Assembly: GCA_029449235.1 (NCBI GenBank)
Contig: JANATG010000011.1
Location: 1,642,001-1,706,000 of the forward strand
Length of the DNA stretch: 64,000 nt
Reading direction: 5' to 3'
From: Linnemannia schmuckeri
Lineage: Eukaryota; Mortierellomycota; Mortierellomycetes; Mortierellales; Mortierellaceae
The notes beneath the pieces are model-generated. The model had not been told where the DNA came from, ran no database searches, and saw only the letters and a list, made by a program, of their open reading frames with translations. A program made the position numbers and the translations under genes. Positions 23,330-35,400 of the stretch are shown here, piece after piece. Each line of letters starts with the position of its first letter. Position 1 is the first letter of the stretch.

Positions 23330-24727
23330 ATGGAACTCTTCGAAACACCCCCAGCATCGACCACGGAGACCCCGACCGCCAATCCAAACCCCACTACTGG
23401 AACCTTTGTCTTCACAGGGCCCTGGACAATACCCACCAGGACAGGACCACTTTACCCAGGACGACCAGGCAGAACGACAACTCAAGACCTGCCAGAGCCA
23501 ACCAGCAATCCTGAAGAACCCACAGCAAATCCAACCGCCACCGACAATGGAGGAGAAGGGGGAGGAGGAGAAGTAGTAGTTCCTACCCCTGAGCCCGGGA
23601 TTATTACCCCGATTGGCAGTATCACTACTTCTGCTCTTCTCGGAGGGACAACAGCAACAGCTTCTAGCGAAACGCCCGCAGGCATCACATTGCAGCCTGG
23701 GTCTCCGACTTCCTTTCGTGGCGTCATTACACCAACAGCATCGCCATCAGTATCTTCGGCGGGTTCTTACACGCTTGTCCCCAGTTCAGTGACCGGTCTC
23801 CTGTTCGGATTCGCCATTGCAGGAGCTCTGATCATCGGGTTCGCCGCTGGTGCTCTCTTCATGAAGTACACCCGCTTTGGGCGTCGGAAAGAGCACAGGA
23901 AGGAAAAGGGCGAGCTTACCGAACAACTCCGTCTCCTGACTGATACCCTGGGCCACCGAAACGACCGTCTCGACCGCGAAGAGAAACACATCGAGGCGAC
24001 CACGAACCAGGGCGATTTCTTGCCACCCTGGTACCACAGCAGACACCTTAGCGGAATGTACCCGGGACCTTGGACCGATCGACTCCATCCTCAATCGGTC
24101 ATAGATCAGAGTGTGTTTCAGGATTGGGCAGGACCATACACCCCCGCTACTGTAAACTCTTCTGTTACTCCTAGTTCACCTATGGCCTCATTACAACACC
24201 ATCCCACATTCCGTCAACCCCGCGTCATCAACCTGCCACCATCTCAGTCGCAGTCACCTACTGCCGAGAATAGCGATGTCTATGGCCCCAAGGGTGAATG
24301 GTCAACCACCGGTGCATCGACTGCTTCTTCATCGAACGGTAGTATACAAGATCTGCACGAGATCGAGAAACGCCGTCCTCAGATTCAGGAGGAAGGAGTA
24401 GGGGAGGACAGCTTGTTCAACATTGGCCAGCCGAGCCACAACCCGCATGTCACTTCTACGGGGGATAATGAACGCCACGATTCCAATGGGAGCGAGTGGT
24501 CCTTTCCCAGCCGCAAAAACACCAGTAGCAGTGGCAGCGGTACCAATAGTAGCAGCGGTGGTGAGAAATCGACTCCTTTCTCGTCAAACGGCAGTACACC
24601 TGATCTACATGTGCTTGAAGTTGAGAAACGACGCCCCCAGATCCAGGAAGAAGGAGTAGGGGAGGATAGCCTGTTTGATATTGGTCATCCGAGCCATAAC
24701 CCTCATGTCACCGGCAGAATCATCTAG
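23330..24727 (+). CDS. Single-pass membrane protein with Thr/Pro-rich ectodomain
   Basis: Intronless, 465 aa. Residues 1-160 are rich in Thr, Pro, Ser and Gly and contain no cleavable signal peptide that I can see. One hydrophobic segment (about 165-187, VTGLLFGFAIAGALIIGFAA) is followed by a basic stop-transfer stretch (RFGRRKEHRKEK), predicting an outside N-terminus and a cytoplasmic tail. The tail (about 190-465) is disordered and contains a duplicated unit of about 40 residues, EKRRPQIQEEGVGEDSLF, at about 344-375 and 431-462. The layout recalls Mid2/Wsc-like cell-surface sensors and other O-mannosylated fungal proteins, but no Cys-rich domain is present and homology is not established. 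Confidence 0.75.
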   Translation: MELFETPPASTTETPTANPNPTTGTFVFTGPWTIPTRTGPLYPGRPGRTTTQDLPEPTSNPEEPTANPTATDNGGEGGGGEVVVPTPEPGIITPIGSITTSALLGGTTATASSETPAGITLQPGSPTSFRGVITPTASPSVSSAGSYTLVPSSVTGLLFGFAIAGALIIGFAAGALFMKYTRFGRRKEHRKEKGELTEQLRLLTDTLGHRNDRLDREEKHIEATTNQGDFLPPWYHSRHLSGMYPGPWTDRLHPQSVIDQSVFQDWAGPYTPATVNSSVTPSSPMASLQHHPTFRQPRVINLPPSQSQSPTAENSDVYGPKGEWSTTGASTASSSNGSIQDLHEIEKRRPQIQEEGVGEDSLFNIGQPSHNPHVTSTGDNERHDSNGSEWSFPSRKNTSSSGSGTNSSSGGEKSTPFSSNGSTPDLHVLEVEKRRPQIQEEGVGEDSLFDIGHPSHNPHVTGRII

Positions 24728-25872
24728 ATCTTATTCTTCAACCTTATCTCCCTCGTCTCTTTTTTATTTTCATCCCTTTCTACTTTTCATCATAACCTCC
24801 AGCCGTACCCTTCCTTCTTGCTTGTACAGTTCACCTTCATCCATCCTAATCACGACTATTTTATGAACCAACCTGATGTCACAACAATAACTATGAAACA
24901 TCCTTTAACTTGGCGAAAATTTAGGGGCGTCGGTGAAACATGACAGAGAGGCGCGTCCGTGTCAAGCGCATCTCTCTACACACATCGTCATATGGAGTCG
25001 ATTAGATTTACTTGCTTTCTTACCAGCTTCCATTCTATGTAAACATGAGCTTTCGGGTTTTCCAGCACTGTTCATTGAAAAGCTCTTAAAACGAAACATG
25101 AACGAATGACCTCCCTTTAAGGTCCGAGCAAGAAAGGAAATAAAAGCGGAGTGGTTATAAAAACTAATTCGGCGAAGCTCGACCTAGAATATTAAAAAGT
25201 ACGAGAGAAATGGGGCAGGGAGGAGGGTGACAGGGGAAAGAATGGTCTCTTGCAAGTCTACGACTTTACCGTTTGCAAGACCTCATTCAATCTCGTGCTG
25301 TTTACAAGTATATAGTTCGAAAAAGAGAGTAAACATAAAGGAAAGTCTGAACCGACCATACACAGTTCACTCAAGAGCAACACAAGATTGTCCGCGGTTG
25401 CAAGGTTACAAGAAGGTAGGTGAAGTGAAGTGGAGAAAAGCGCAGCCACCGTCATTCTTTGAGTCTATAAGGTGATCAACCTTTGCAGGGCTTCATTCAG
25501 TCTTGCGTTGTTCGGAAACTCTTTGAAACTCAAAAAAGGGAACAGCGAGTAAAGAAAGCCTTTACTAACAGCAGACAGCTCTCTCAAGGATGGCGCAAGA
25601 GTGTCAACAGTGACAAGACTATCAGAGGTGAGGCGTAAGGAAGAAAAGAGAAGAGAATTAAGAAATTTCAATTTTCTCTGCCTCTAAACAAAAACAGCTT
25701 ACACCATCAGTTTGTTCTTTTTTTTTTTTTTATTTGTTGGCAAATACGAAAAAGGTAAAGGGGAAAGAGTACATGGGCGATAAAAGTACACTCGATTTGC
25801 ATTACTAGTTTTGTAGCAGAAAAAAAAGAATAGAACGTGAAAACAGCTTTGCTGCCCATACCCGTGTCTCTT
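24728..25872. other. Convergent gap with a diverged tandem duplication
   Basis: No intact gene. Between about 25240 and 25680 two roughly 207-bp units resemble each other and, on the minus strand in one frame, read as related peptides ending NSTRLNEVLQ and NNARLNEALQ. They may be the residue of a decayed gene. The rest shows nothing recognisable. Confidence 0.4.
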
Positions 25873-28800
25873 CTAGGATAGATGGAAGCTACCCTGACCT
25901 TCTTCGTATGCAGTCTTGAACTTGGCCATCATCACCTCCTTAGTCGAGTAATCGGGCATCTTCAAGTAATTGGCGCATGTCATCACCGACGGCAGATAGT
26001 CGTCGGCCTTCAAAGGTGCCTCAAAAGGCTTGCATACAACCGTGAATGGCGGGTGAAGATTTTTGAATCCTACATAAACCATTGGGTCAAACATTAAATG
26101 GCACGTTAATAAAACCGTTCTTCAGTTGAAAAAAGTTCGGAGACATGAACTGATACATCAAGTCCATATCGGCAGCATATTCGTACCTCCAATAGGAAGC
26201 TTGGGGCTACCAGTGATGAACTGCAAGAATTGGCGTCTCTCCTCCTTATCAAGCTCACTCATGGCACGCAGCAGGTTCTTAAACGCGCGACTCTCGCTTC
26301 GGAATCCGTGGTCCGCCTTGACAGTGTCCACAAGTGCTATTGAAAATGAAAAGGACATTGTTGTAAAGTTAGTGCATTTTATCCGGATTATACGCTGATC
26401 CTGGACGACATAGTGGAGTATATAATTGTAGCGTACTCTCATAGGACCAGTCCTCGTCGCCGGAACCGAAAAGTCTGACCAATTCCTCTGAACGGAAACC
26501 TGCAAGGTCCTGAATCGAAAAGACGCAGTTAAAGCCGTCCCTGAATGCTGCCGCTTGCGCCTCTACTCCACGACCGACTGTCATATCCACTGTCAATTGA
26601 ATGTACTCCTCGACATTGTAAATGGTTACAGGAATGTTCGTGCCTCCAGCCTAAATAAGGAAGCAACACAAACTGACATTAGACTCCGAACTTTCATGAA
26701 GTGAAACATAGTGTCCAGCGAAACCACATGTAACAGCCAGTTTAGCACGTTCGACATACCTTGAGTTCAATCTCGGGATAGCCAACTAAGGTAAAGTCAA
26801 GACCCATATCATCCAGCTTGGCACCCTGGAGTTCAATATTCTTCAGTGTGCTCTCGCGTTCCTTGCTGGGTAGATTGAGGCCGTAGATGCGCTTCTTCTC
26901 CACCACATAGGCTTGCAGGCTTTGAAGGGACCGGGTAAGAACAGGGTCAATCGAGGCAACTAGCTGTAATCTTGGCTTGAGATTGCGTCCCAAAAGCTGA
27001 CTCACAAACAGCGCTGACAGAGGCACATCAATGATCCGAGAATCTAGCATTGCCTTGGCGATAAATTGACCAAGCGACTTGAACAGCTTCAAAATTTTCC
27101 TATGAAATAGCAAATTGAGACATTCAACACGTTAGCGTCTTTTATATGTGTGTGCCCACTTCCGTCACTCACAACATGAAAGCAGCATAAAAAAACATAC
27201 CTGTGGTTATCCGCGTGACCTGGGACACTTGCCATCGGTCGGGGGTAAAGACCTTGTGGGGCAGTGACATACTTGGTTGCGCTCTCAGAATCCACATCGC
27301 GCCAGAGCTTCAGGAACTTCTTACAGAATTCCTTGGAAACAACTGAGTAAAACTCCAGTGTGGGTCCTAGACCGGTACCAACCTCCTCGAAATATTCCAC
27401 CTCCAACATCGCTTGATGCGATCCGTATAGATCCATGACACGCACTGCAGATTCGAGCGCCTTCTGTCTTGAAATTCTAACCTTCTGACGCTGAATGCGG
27501 CCCAAAAAGTTCTGCGAGTCGTCACGCTGGTCCGTGTGGCCGTTGCGTTGCTGTTGGTTTTGCCAGCGCATGACCGAACGCGAGAATCCAAAGGCTGTCG
27601 ACTGGAGGTAGGTATAGCGTGTCTCAAAGGGGAACAGGAAGGGGAAACCACCAACGAGCCCGACAGTCCAGCTGGGAAGACACGAGCTGGCGACGATTAA
27701 AGGCTCCTCCAGTTGACGGTTCACCTTAGCCGAGATCTTGCTGTTGACAAACTCCTGCTGGTCCATGTACTGTGTCACTGGTGGTAGCTGCTCTTCTGAT
27801 CCATAAAATCGTCTCCAATCATCGTTCAGGCCATGCAGGACGCGCAACAATCCGAGAATCGGCGCATAGTCGGCACTCTGGGGCAGACCCTTGGGCATCT
27901 CTGCGGTAAAGGTCAAGTCGACTTCGTCATGACCATGCATCTGAGTTGTTAGTGATGTGTGCTCAGGTGCCGGAGTGTCGACCCGCTTGTACTTGATGGG
28001 GTACATGGACGACCAGATGCCTCGCGAGGTTGCAGTCTTGTTGTTCTTTCGCTCGTAGTCGTGGATGGCGCCATAGACTGTCATGTCTGTGCTGATGGGG
28101 GTTCCGTGAAGCGAGAACTGGATGTGCCAGGCTGAACCCGAGTCCGAAGACGTGGTGTCTTTCTTAGAAGGACTGGCGGCCCTTGACTTCGACGACTTGT
28201 CCTTGTCGTCTCGTTTCGTCGATCCGCCCTCAGTCTCCGACTTGGTAGCATCGGACATTTTGACATCCGCATCTACTACAGCTGACCGTTGATCTAAATC
28301 GTAATCCATCTCCTCGATGTCGCCCTCGTCACTCTCACCAAAGGAGTCCTCGGGCTCAATGACCTCGGCGTTCTTGTTCAGTTGTGCTTCAGAAGCTCCA
28401 TCCTTGGTCGACTCCTCCGAAGAAGCACCAGCCACGCTGTCTAGTCCAGTGCTTTTCCCTGCGGTGTCCTTGCTCGTGGTATCTTCTGGACGTTTGGATC
28501 CTCCCTTGGGAGGGTGGGAAGTTGAAGCCTTTTCAGACACGGCCAGCTTGGGCTTCAAACGGGGTCGAAGATACTCGTCCAGAGTCCTGAAGGTCGCTAT
28601 GGCGTGGATCGAGACAATCAAATTCTGATATCCCGATGGCACTTCGGTGCCCTCCTCCGGTGACAGCTTAAGACGCACTTGAGTGGCAAGGCTGGAAGAT
28701 GGTCCGCCTCGTGACTCTGCCAACAAACCCTGCGCGGCTTCCACTTCAAACGTTTCCATGCGAGTAAGACCTTCCTGCATCTTCTTTACGAGCAATGCAA

Positions 28801-31800
28801 GTGGAGTGGGCCTCGAACCATCGGATGTACCTTGAGAGACAACCATGAACTCTTGAATGAACTGCCGAATCCTGGTCTCCTGAGTAGCAGTATACTTGGT
28901 GGATGTATCAGTGAAGTAGCCAAGCAGGGACTGCGGAAGTCCACTGTTGAGGAACTCAAACGATGAAATGCCTGAGATGCCCATCCGGCTAAAGTATTGT
29001 GCAAGCTCCTTGATGGCCGCAGATGCAACATCCTGTGAACCACCCAGAGCTTCGCTCATCCGCTTAAGATCAACTAGGACGGACGTTCCTTGGTTGGCCT
29101 CGCCTTCGTTCTCAGAACCAGGCGCATGGAACAGCTCCGCGAGAATCCTTGCCTGTTCCAAAATCCAGTCCTTGATCTTGCCTGAACCAAGGCCTCTCTC
29201 ATCCTTCTGAGCTGTGGCTACTGAGCGCGAACCTCCAGCAATGAATCGCTGCAGAGACCGCAGTTGGTTTAAGGTTGCAGCAGCAGGAGCCGAAAGAGCT
29301 GGGTCGGAGCCCTGACCTGGCTGCGAAAGCCGTGCTGCCGCCGCCTCCAGCTCTCCTCTAAAGGCTTCAAGCTGTTCATTGACCGACTCGCCCGCTGCAG
29401 GCTGGTCCCGCATGCTCCGGATGCCGCTCATCAGCTGAACCAATCTCTGACCTGTCTCTGAAGCCATCACAGATAATTCGTCTGTCGCTGTCTCCGTAGC
29501 AAAGTCCTGTGCCGAGGCTGCAGGCCCTGACTTATCCTTTGACGAGTCCTCTGCGTTGATCTCTTCAGCAGAACTGGTAGATTCCGATGGTGCAGCCTCG
29601 GCCGATTTGTCCTCCTTGTCCTTGGAACTCTCAGCAGTGTCGACTGACTTCAAGTTCTTAGAAAGCGATAGCTCAACACCAAGGTAAGCGAGCTTTGAGA
29701 TTTCGAATGTTACTCCTTCTCTCTCCAAATACTGCCGATATGTCGATGGGATCTTCGTCATGAGAATGTCGGTAATCTGCAGAGCTGCTACCACCAGCAA
29801 CTGATGTTCTTGCTGAGAGAGAATTACAGCCAAGAAGCTCGCTAGCTCGACGTTCTGTAGCATGAGAATTTAAATTATTTGTATTAGTGATTGTTTCCGC
29901 TTTTCCTGCCCATGAGCCAGCTGACCAAAAAGAGCAGGATTAAAACATGTTCTTTACCTTCAAGACAGATTCCAGGACTCTGTCGCCAGTAAAGTAGATC
30001 AACTTCACCAACGCATTAATAGCACGTTGTCGGACTTTGAGATGCACAGTGGATGAGTAAACCTCGATCAGCGTTGGGATCAGGATGGTGCCCATACGTC
30101 GAACGCTATCCGGGTGCGACGCCAACAGCTCTGCTTTCCTGTCAACGGCTGTGGGCTTCATTTCAACATCCTCGCCGTCGGCAGCGCTCGTACTCGTTCT
30201 CTCCACCTCCTTCTTGACCACCTGATACCTGAACTCGGTATCGAAAAGTGGGTCCTCTACAATATTAGAAGGTTAAAGCGACGTGGTTAGAAGCCATGCT
30301 TCATCCAATAATTTTCAAATTAGGTATCAAAAAGTCAGCAAGAAATTAATTACCTTTGGGAAGCGCAGGCAAAAGCTGCGAGACGATGCCAATAATTTCA
30401 GAGATTTGTTCTTTGGGGCGTGAGCCAACATTTGGCACGTTCAACGGGCCGCTATCCTCACCGCAGTCATGAGGCGTATGTGTTCCTGTAAGCGTTAAAA
30501 ACAGTGTGTCGACAATGTCCATCTCCAGAAGTGCAAAGCCGAGAGGAGGCGAGTACTCAGCCACCGTACTCAAAAAGTGCAGCAGAAGTGTGTAGACGTG
30601 TGGTCTATGATGCAAAGAAAAAATGCGAATATATTAGTTACTGTCACCTAAAAGCAGCGAATTGATCTTGTAGCCCAAAACTGATAAATGACTTACCCGA
30701 CAATCACGCTGGCATTAGGAGAGAGCAACGACAAAATTGTGCGAAGGACGGTCTCGGTAACGACGGACTAAAGAGCGAAAGACAAACATACAAAAAGTCG
30801 ACTCTGACATTAGTAATCTTGCACTGTTTCTTTTACAACGGCTGTGCAAAAAAAAAAAAGCATTCTAGCACATTCACATTGTGTCCTGTTCCTACCTGAA
30901 GATGCGCAGCGTTGGACTTGTAGCTGTCGGCGAGGCGGACAAAACACAAGCAGGCTTGTTCAACAATTTTCTGGTCCGAGTATTGGAGAAGGTTCTCCAA
31001 ATTTGGAAGAATATCCTTGGCCATAGAGATACTGTCCTGATGCATTCCTCGGCAGCAGTTTGCTGCTGTCTTCACTGCCGTGCGCTGGACGTTTGTCGAG
31101 AAAAAGTCCAGGAATAGCAGAACCGCAGCAAGTCCACCTTCCTTGACGACAGCATGCGGGTATTCTGATGAGATTTTTTCAAGAGTCTAAAGTGATGAAC
31201 GGCGAACAAGAGCAATGTGTCAGCAGAGAGCTCAGTGTAAGAAATCGAAAATAATATCGCAAAATGTCATTACAGCTCTGGAACTTACTGTGAGAGACTG
31301 CTCTGCGAGGTCGATGTATTGGATCTCGAGCAACTTGGAGCAGAGGACAGGGACAGCTCCGCTGTAGACGACACTGCCGAGAGAGGCGGGCATGGCCTCC
31401 ATCAAGTTGGAGAGGCATCGACAAGCCAACAACATGATCTCGGGGTTGTCGAAATCCCCGCCTGTGCCGCGCAACAGGAGCACAAGCTCTTTGACAAAAG
31501 ATTCGCAGCTGAAATATCCAGCCAGCGTATCTTCAGTAGAGACAGATAAAAGAACCGCCAAATCCTGCAGGGCAATTAACTGAAGCGACGGGTCTTCGTA
31601 AGCGCGGAGGTTGGTGAGGATGCCCTTGAGCCTGGATGACATTCCGGAGACCATACCACTCATACTGCCACCAGACGAGAATATACCATCCTGATCGTTC
31701 GACTGTTGGTGATGATCATAGTCGTCCTCTTCTTCATCCTCATCGCCTTCATCATCGTCTTCGTCCCCTTCCTCGTCAACCTCCCCGGTTTCGTCGTGCT

Positions 31801-32674
31801 CCTCATCGTCATCATCTAGTTGTTCGTCTCCCTCAGCGCGATTCGATTCGGACGAGGCGACGTCTCCTGTATTGTTGCCTCCTGCAGCCACGCCTCCTGT
31901 CGGAGAGCTGTCCTTGGAGATGTCCTTCTCGCCACAATTCTCCTGACTGGATCCCTGTGAAGAGTTTGACTGGTCGACATCCTCAATGAATGTGTGACCT
32001 GCAGAGTCCTGGTGATGAGATGCATCCATGATATCAACGTCCTTTGAAGGTGTCTTGGAAAGGGCGCTTGATCGCTTTTGAGAGGTACTCATTTTCGACT
32101 GTCGCATAAACCGAGCAAGATCTTGAGAGTCCCTGCTAAGAGATCCTGATGCTTTTGATCGAGAACGAGTGGTAACGGGTTGTGCGGAGGAACTTGAAGT
32201 CAAAGAGGATGATTGGGACTTGGTGATGGTTTGCAGCCGACGCTTCTTGTGATGGCTGCCTGAGAAAGTACTTATGGATTGAGACTGGGAGCGGGACCGA
32301 GTAGTGTGACTTTGGCTCGAGCTCGAGCTTTTTGACTGTTCTGCAATTGTTGAAGTGCGCTTGCGCGAGCTGGACGACGAGCTGGAGACGACGGGGAAGT
32401 CTGCCAAGACAGGTGAAGGTAAGGTTCCGTCGACTCCGGATGAAAAGGCAATATAGTCCTGCTGTGCCTGCTTGGAGACTTTGGCGAGGTGACGAGTAAT
32501 AGCGTGCGAGGTCGAGATAATGGGCTGGTATGTTAAAGCTGACGATGAGGACGGGGCCAAGTCGGAGGCTGAGCTAAATGCAGAGGCAAAAGTTGAAGGT
32601 GGTCTGGATGAAGCTGCGGAAGTGAGAAATGAGTTCTTGTTGCTGTGAGTAGGAGAGGGATCAGGCCGAGCCAT
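25873..32674 (-). CDS. HECT E3 ubiquitin ligase, UFD4/TRIP12 type
   Basis: Ten exons on the minus strand: 32674-31289, 31186-30896, 30767-30697, 30604-30354, 30256-29958, 29854-27201, 27099-26760, 26650-26437, 26336-26187 and 26069-25873. They give 1950 aa with every phase matching. Residues 1-310 are Ser-rich and disordered with a long acidic run (about 290-330). Armadillo-like repeats follow (from LKGILTNLRAYEDPSLQLIA to about 760). A long acidic/Ser linker leads to the conserved FKSLGQFIAKAMLDSRIIDVPL block and the HECT C-lobe, with catalytic Cys at about 1917 in SVMTCANYLKMPDY. Length is close to human TRIP12 (about 1990 aa). Family members extend ubiquitin chains on N-terminal-ubiquitin-fusion and N-degron substrates. 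The gene is convergent with the membrane protein at 23330. Confidence 0.93.
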
Positions 32675-34158
32675 GAAGGAGGAAGAAACGGCCAGGGATG
32701 GAAGGAAGGCGTAATAAATGGTCGGAAAGGGGCAGTATATTCCAGGTCAAAATGAATAGGCAAGGTAAGGAAGGAAGGAAGGAAGTGTTAAATGAGCAGA
32801 GGAAAGGGAGAAACGAAAGACAAGAAAAAACAGAAAAAAACGACGAAGGCAAGGGTCATAGGTTAGCAAGAGTGGCTTTTTGGAAGAGTGGTAGATATCT
32901 ATCGATCTGCTTTCATATGCTTTTTTGTACAAGAAGTTTTAAAGTGAAAGACAACGCTGTTTGTATGGCAATGAGAGAGGTGTTATGAACTTGTGACCAA
33001 GAAAGTGACAAGAAGAGTGACAAGAAGAGTGACAAGAATAGCGACAAGAATAGTGACGAGAAGAGTGATGATAAAGGAAAAGGAAAAGACATCTCCATGA
33101 TAATAAAAGACAATAAAAAATAAGGTACAAAAGTTGCCGTATGGTCCACCCACAACCCATAGGCCAAAGGGCCATTGTCACCACTACTTGTCAATGCTTT
33201 TTCTCCGTTTTTAGTTTTTTCAAGGTTGCGGGTTGCATGTACCAGTTGACTGGGTCCAGAACTGTTTGCGGTAGTAGCAGGTTTCGAATGGTTTGTTGGT
33301 TTGTTGATTAGTTTGTTTGTTTGAAAAGCGGAGAGTGTAGTTTGCGATTCGAGGTTGAGGATGTGGTGAAAGAGTGTGAGCGTGAATGAATGAAGTCTTA
33401 AATAAAAAAAAATAAAAAATGACGATGCCAAGACGAGGGATGAGATCGCCAAACAAGCGAGGCACAGCGGGAATAAGAGTGGCTGTTTTGGGAGGGGGAG
33501 GATGGAAGAAAGGGAGTGGTAGTGTACGAGAAGGATATGGAAAGAAAAAAGAGAAATAGTATAAAGAAGAGAACTGGGAAGACTAAAAGGAGAAAAGAGA
33601 AACTGGGGAAAGATGGATTGAACAAAAGGGGAACAAGAACTGGGGAAAGAAAAGGTGACGGAAACATTAAAGCAGAAAAGATCTGGCAGAGTCGACACAT
33701 AGCCAACAACATCAAAGGGAACACACTCAATGGCATACACACGGACCACACACACGCACACACACACCCCCCCCCCCCCTCTTCATGCTGGCCCCAAATG
33801 ACCATACACACACTCCATCGTCGCGTAAATCTTTTGATAGCAGAAGACACATGCGTGTAAGTAGAGTGACAAGTGACAAACAGAGGCGATGGAGGGTCGA
33901 AACCATTTGACAGCTCTTATGTTCAGGAACACGCATTGGCGATTGAACAGGATAGAGGTATGGAGAAAAAATAAGAAAAAGGAACACGCAACTTCACATT
34001 TTCTGTATGCGTACACAAAGGAAGAAAATGAAGACGACGGAACAGAAACATAAAACAAGGGCTCACTCCCGCCCAATGGTCTCTGGGACAATGGCACCAT
34101 CCCCATCCAAATAAGAACCATAAAATACCCGCAGAAAATATCACGATATGTTCGTATT
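32675..34158. other. Gap upstream of the HECT ligase
   Basis: Purine-rich plus strand, hence pyrimidine-rich in the sense of the ligase gene and consistent with its promoter and leader. It includes the 12-bp minisatellite at 32993 and a C run at 33767-33779. No gene is recognised. Confidence 0.4.
32993..33064. repeat. 12-bp minisatellite, six units
   Basis: Six adjacent units close to GTGACAAGAAGA with one to two substitutions each, about 320 bp upstream of the ligase start codon. Confidence 0.8.
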
Positions 34159-34857
34159 TTACCTTTGGCTTCGGGTCGCCGTCTTCCTGGTCTGACTGGT
34201 ACTACTCTTGCCTTCGATCTCGTTCAGCCTCATTGTTTCGTTTGGGCCATCGTAGTCCAAACTGTCCTCGTTGCCACCAACTGGAGCTGATGGTGTAACA
34301 GCCTTTTGCCCTGAAGCACTGAAAGAGGTAGTCATGGTAGAGTCACTCTCTGTCAATTTGCGACTCTTGCGTTCCATGACCTTGCATTCTGCTGACTCTT
34401 CCGGTGTAGGTATGCCGCTCGTCAAGCGGCGCCAGCGTGCAGTAACGTTGTCAAGGGTGGGATGTTGCGCAGATGAACTCTTGCGTTTGGCTCCTGTCGA
34501 AGTTGGTAGCGTTGGGGTTCCGACAAACGGCGACTGTGATGCTTGGTTACGCTGCTCCTTGGCCCGCTGTCGAGTTAAACGGCTTGGCGAGGCGAGAGGT
34601 GGCGTCGAGTCTGTGGATTGATGAAGTTGTGTGATCGATATCAATGTGTTGGAGTCTTCTGACGGTGTTTCTGGAAAAGGCTCGATTTGACGATGTTGAG
34701 TAGGTTCGGGGGCGGAGGAGTGTTGTTGTTTTGTGTCCTGTGGTTCTGGTGATCCAAAGGACTCCCGGATGTCCCGATGTCCTGTGGGCACTTTTGTACT
34801 CGTCCCTGCTGCCTTTTTCTTGATCGACACGGATGATCGCCTGGCTGAAGACGACAT
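34159..34857 (-). CDS. Disordered Ser/Thr-rich protein of unknown function
   Basis: Minus-strand frame of 232 aa starting MSSSARRSSVSIKKK. The composition is Ser, Thr, Pro, Gln and Arg with many S/T-P sites (for example TPSEDS, SGIPTPEES) and basic patches (RLTRQRAKEQR, KRKSSS), which suits a phosphorylated nuclear protein. I recognise no domain. The frame ends AGCCAAAGGTAAAA, so the stop TAA sits inside a possible splice donor (AG followed by GTAAAA). The true gene could therefore continue into further exons to the left, although I find no convincing next exon. Codon structure and absence of stops over 700 bp favour a real gene. Confidence 0.55.
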   Translation of the reverse strand: MSSSARRSSVSIKKKAAGTSTKVPTGHRDIRESFGSPEPQDTKQQHSSAPEPTQHRQIEPFPETPSEDSNTLISITQLHQSTDSTPPLASPSRLTRQRAKEQRNQASQSPFVGTPTLPTSTGAKRKSSSAQHPTLDNVTARWRRLTSGIPTPEESAECKVMERKSRKLTESDSTMTTSFSASGQKAVTPSAPVGGNEDSLDYDGPNETMRLNEIEGKSSTSQTRKTATRSQR

Positions 34858-35391
34858 GTTCGCGTTAGAGACAGACGGGTTTAACTGGAGCTTAATCTTG
34901 GGTGCTTGGAGGTGGAAACAAAGAGCGGCGGCGTAGGTTGTAAAAGGCTGTTTTTTTCTTAACGGAGGAGAGGAACACCTGGGGAGAGTATCCGACTCGG
35001 TGCTCTTTCCTCGACGTTTTACAGAATGATGTTAGCTTTCTTGCTTGTCGTTATTTTGTTGTCTCCGTTTGTGTTGGGATGCAGCTGATGCCTCCTTCCT
35101 GAATGCAAAGAGCGGATTCCTGGAGTTGAATGAAAAGAGAGAGCAAAGGATGCCGCACATGCATCCCTCCTTTCTCTTTTAAAGAGTCTAAGGGGACGCC
35201 GAAAAACGCAGTCTTTTTTAAGTCGCGCAAGACGCGTACAAATTTTGCAAAATTGATTCACGTACGCTTGTTAAGATCCTCCGTAGTATCAAGCTAGGCA
35301 TTACCTCGGTGCCTAGATAAGAGTATATCGTGGTCAACAATTCTTTCGCGCTGGTGTTGCCTATCGCTTACCCCATCGACTGGTCTGTTTC

Positions 35392-35400
35392 TATATAAAT
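35392..35400 (+). promoter_or_regulatory. Orphan TATA-like box
   Basis: TATATAAAT on the plus strand, followed within 60 bp only by very short frames (4, 5 and 26 codons). If used, the transcript is probably non-coding. Confidence 0.3.

Noticed and set aside
32913..33767. Long minus-strand frame (284 codons) rich in Phe, Ser and Leu
   Set aside because: It reads CT-rich leader DNA of the HECT ligase; composition is purely low complexity and no domain or splice structure supports it.
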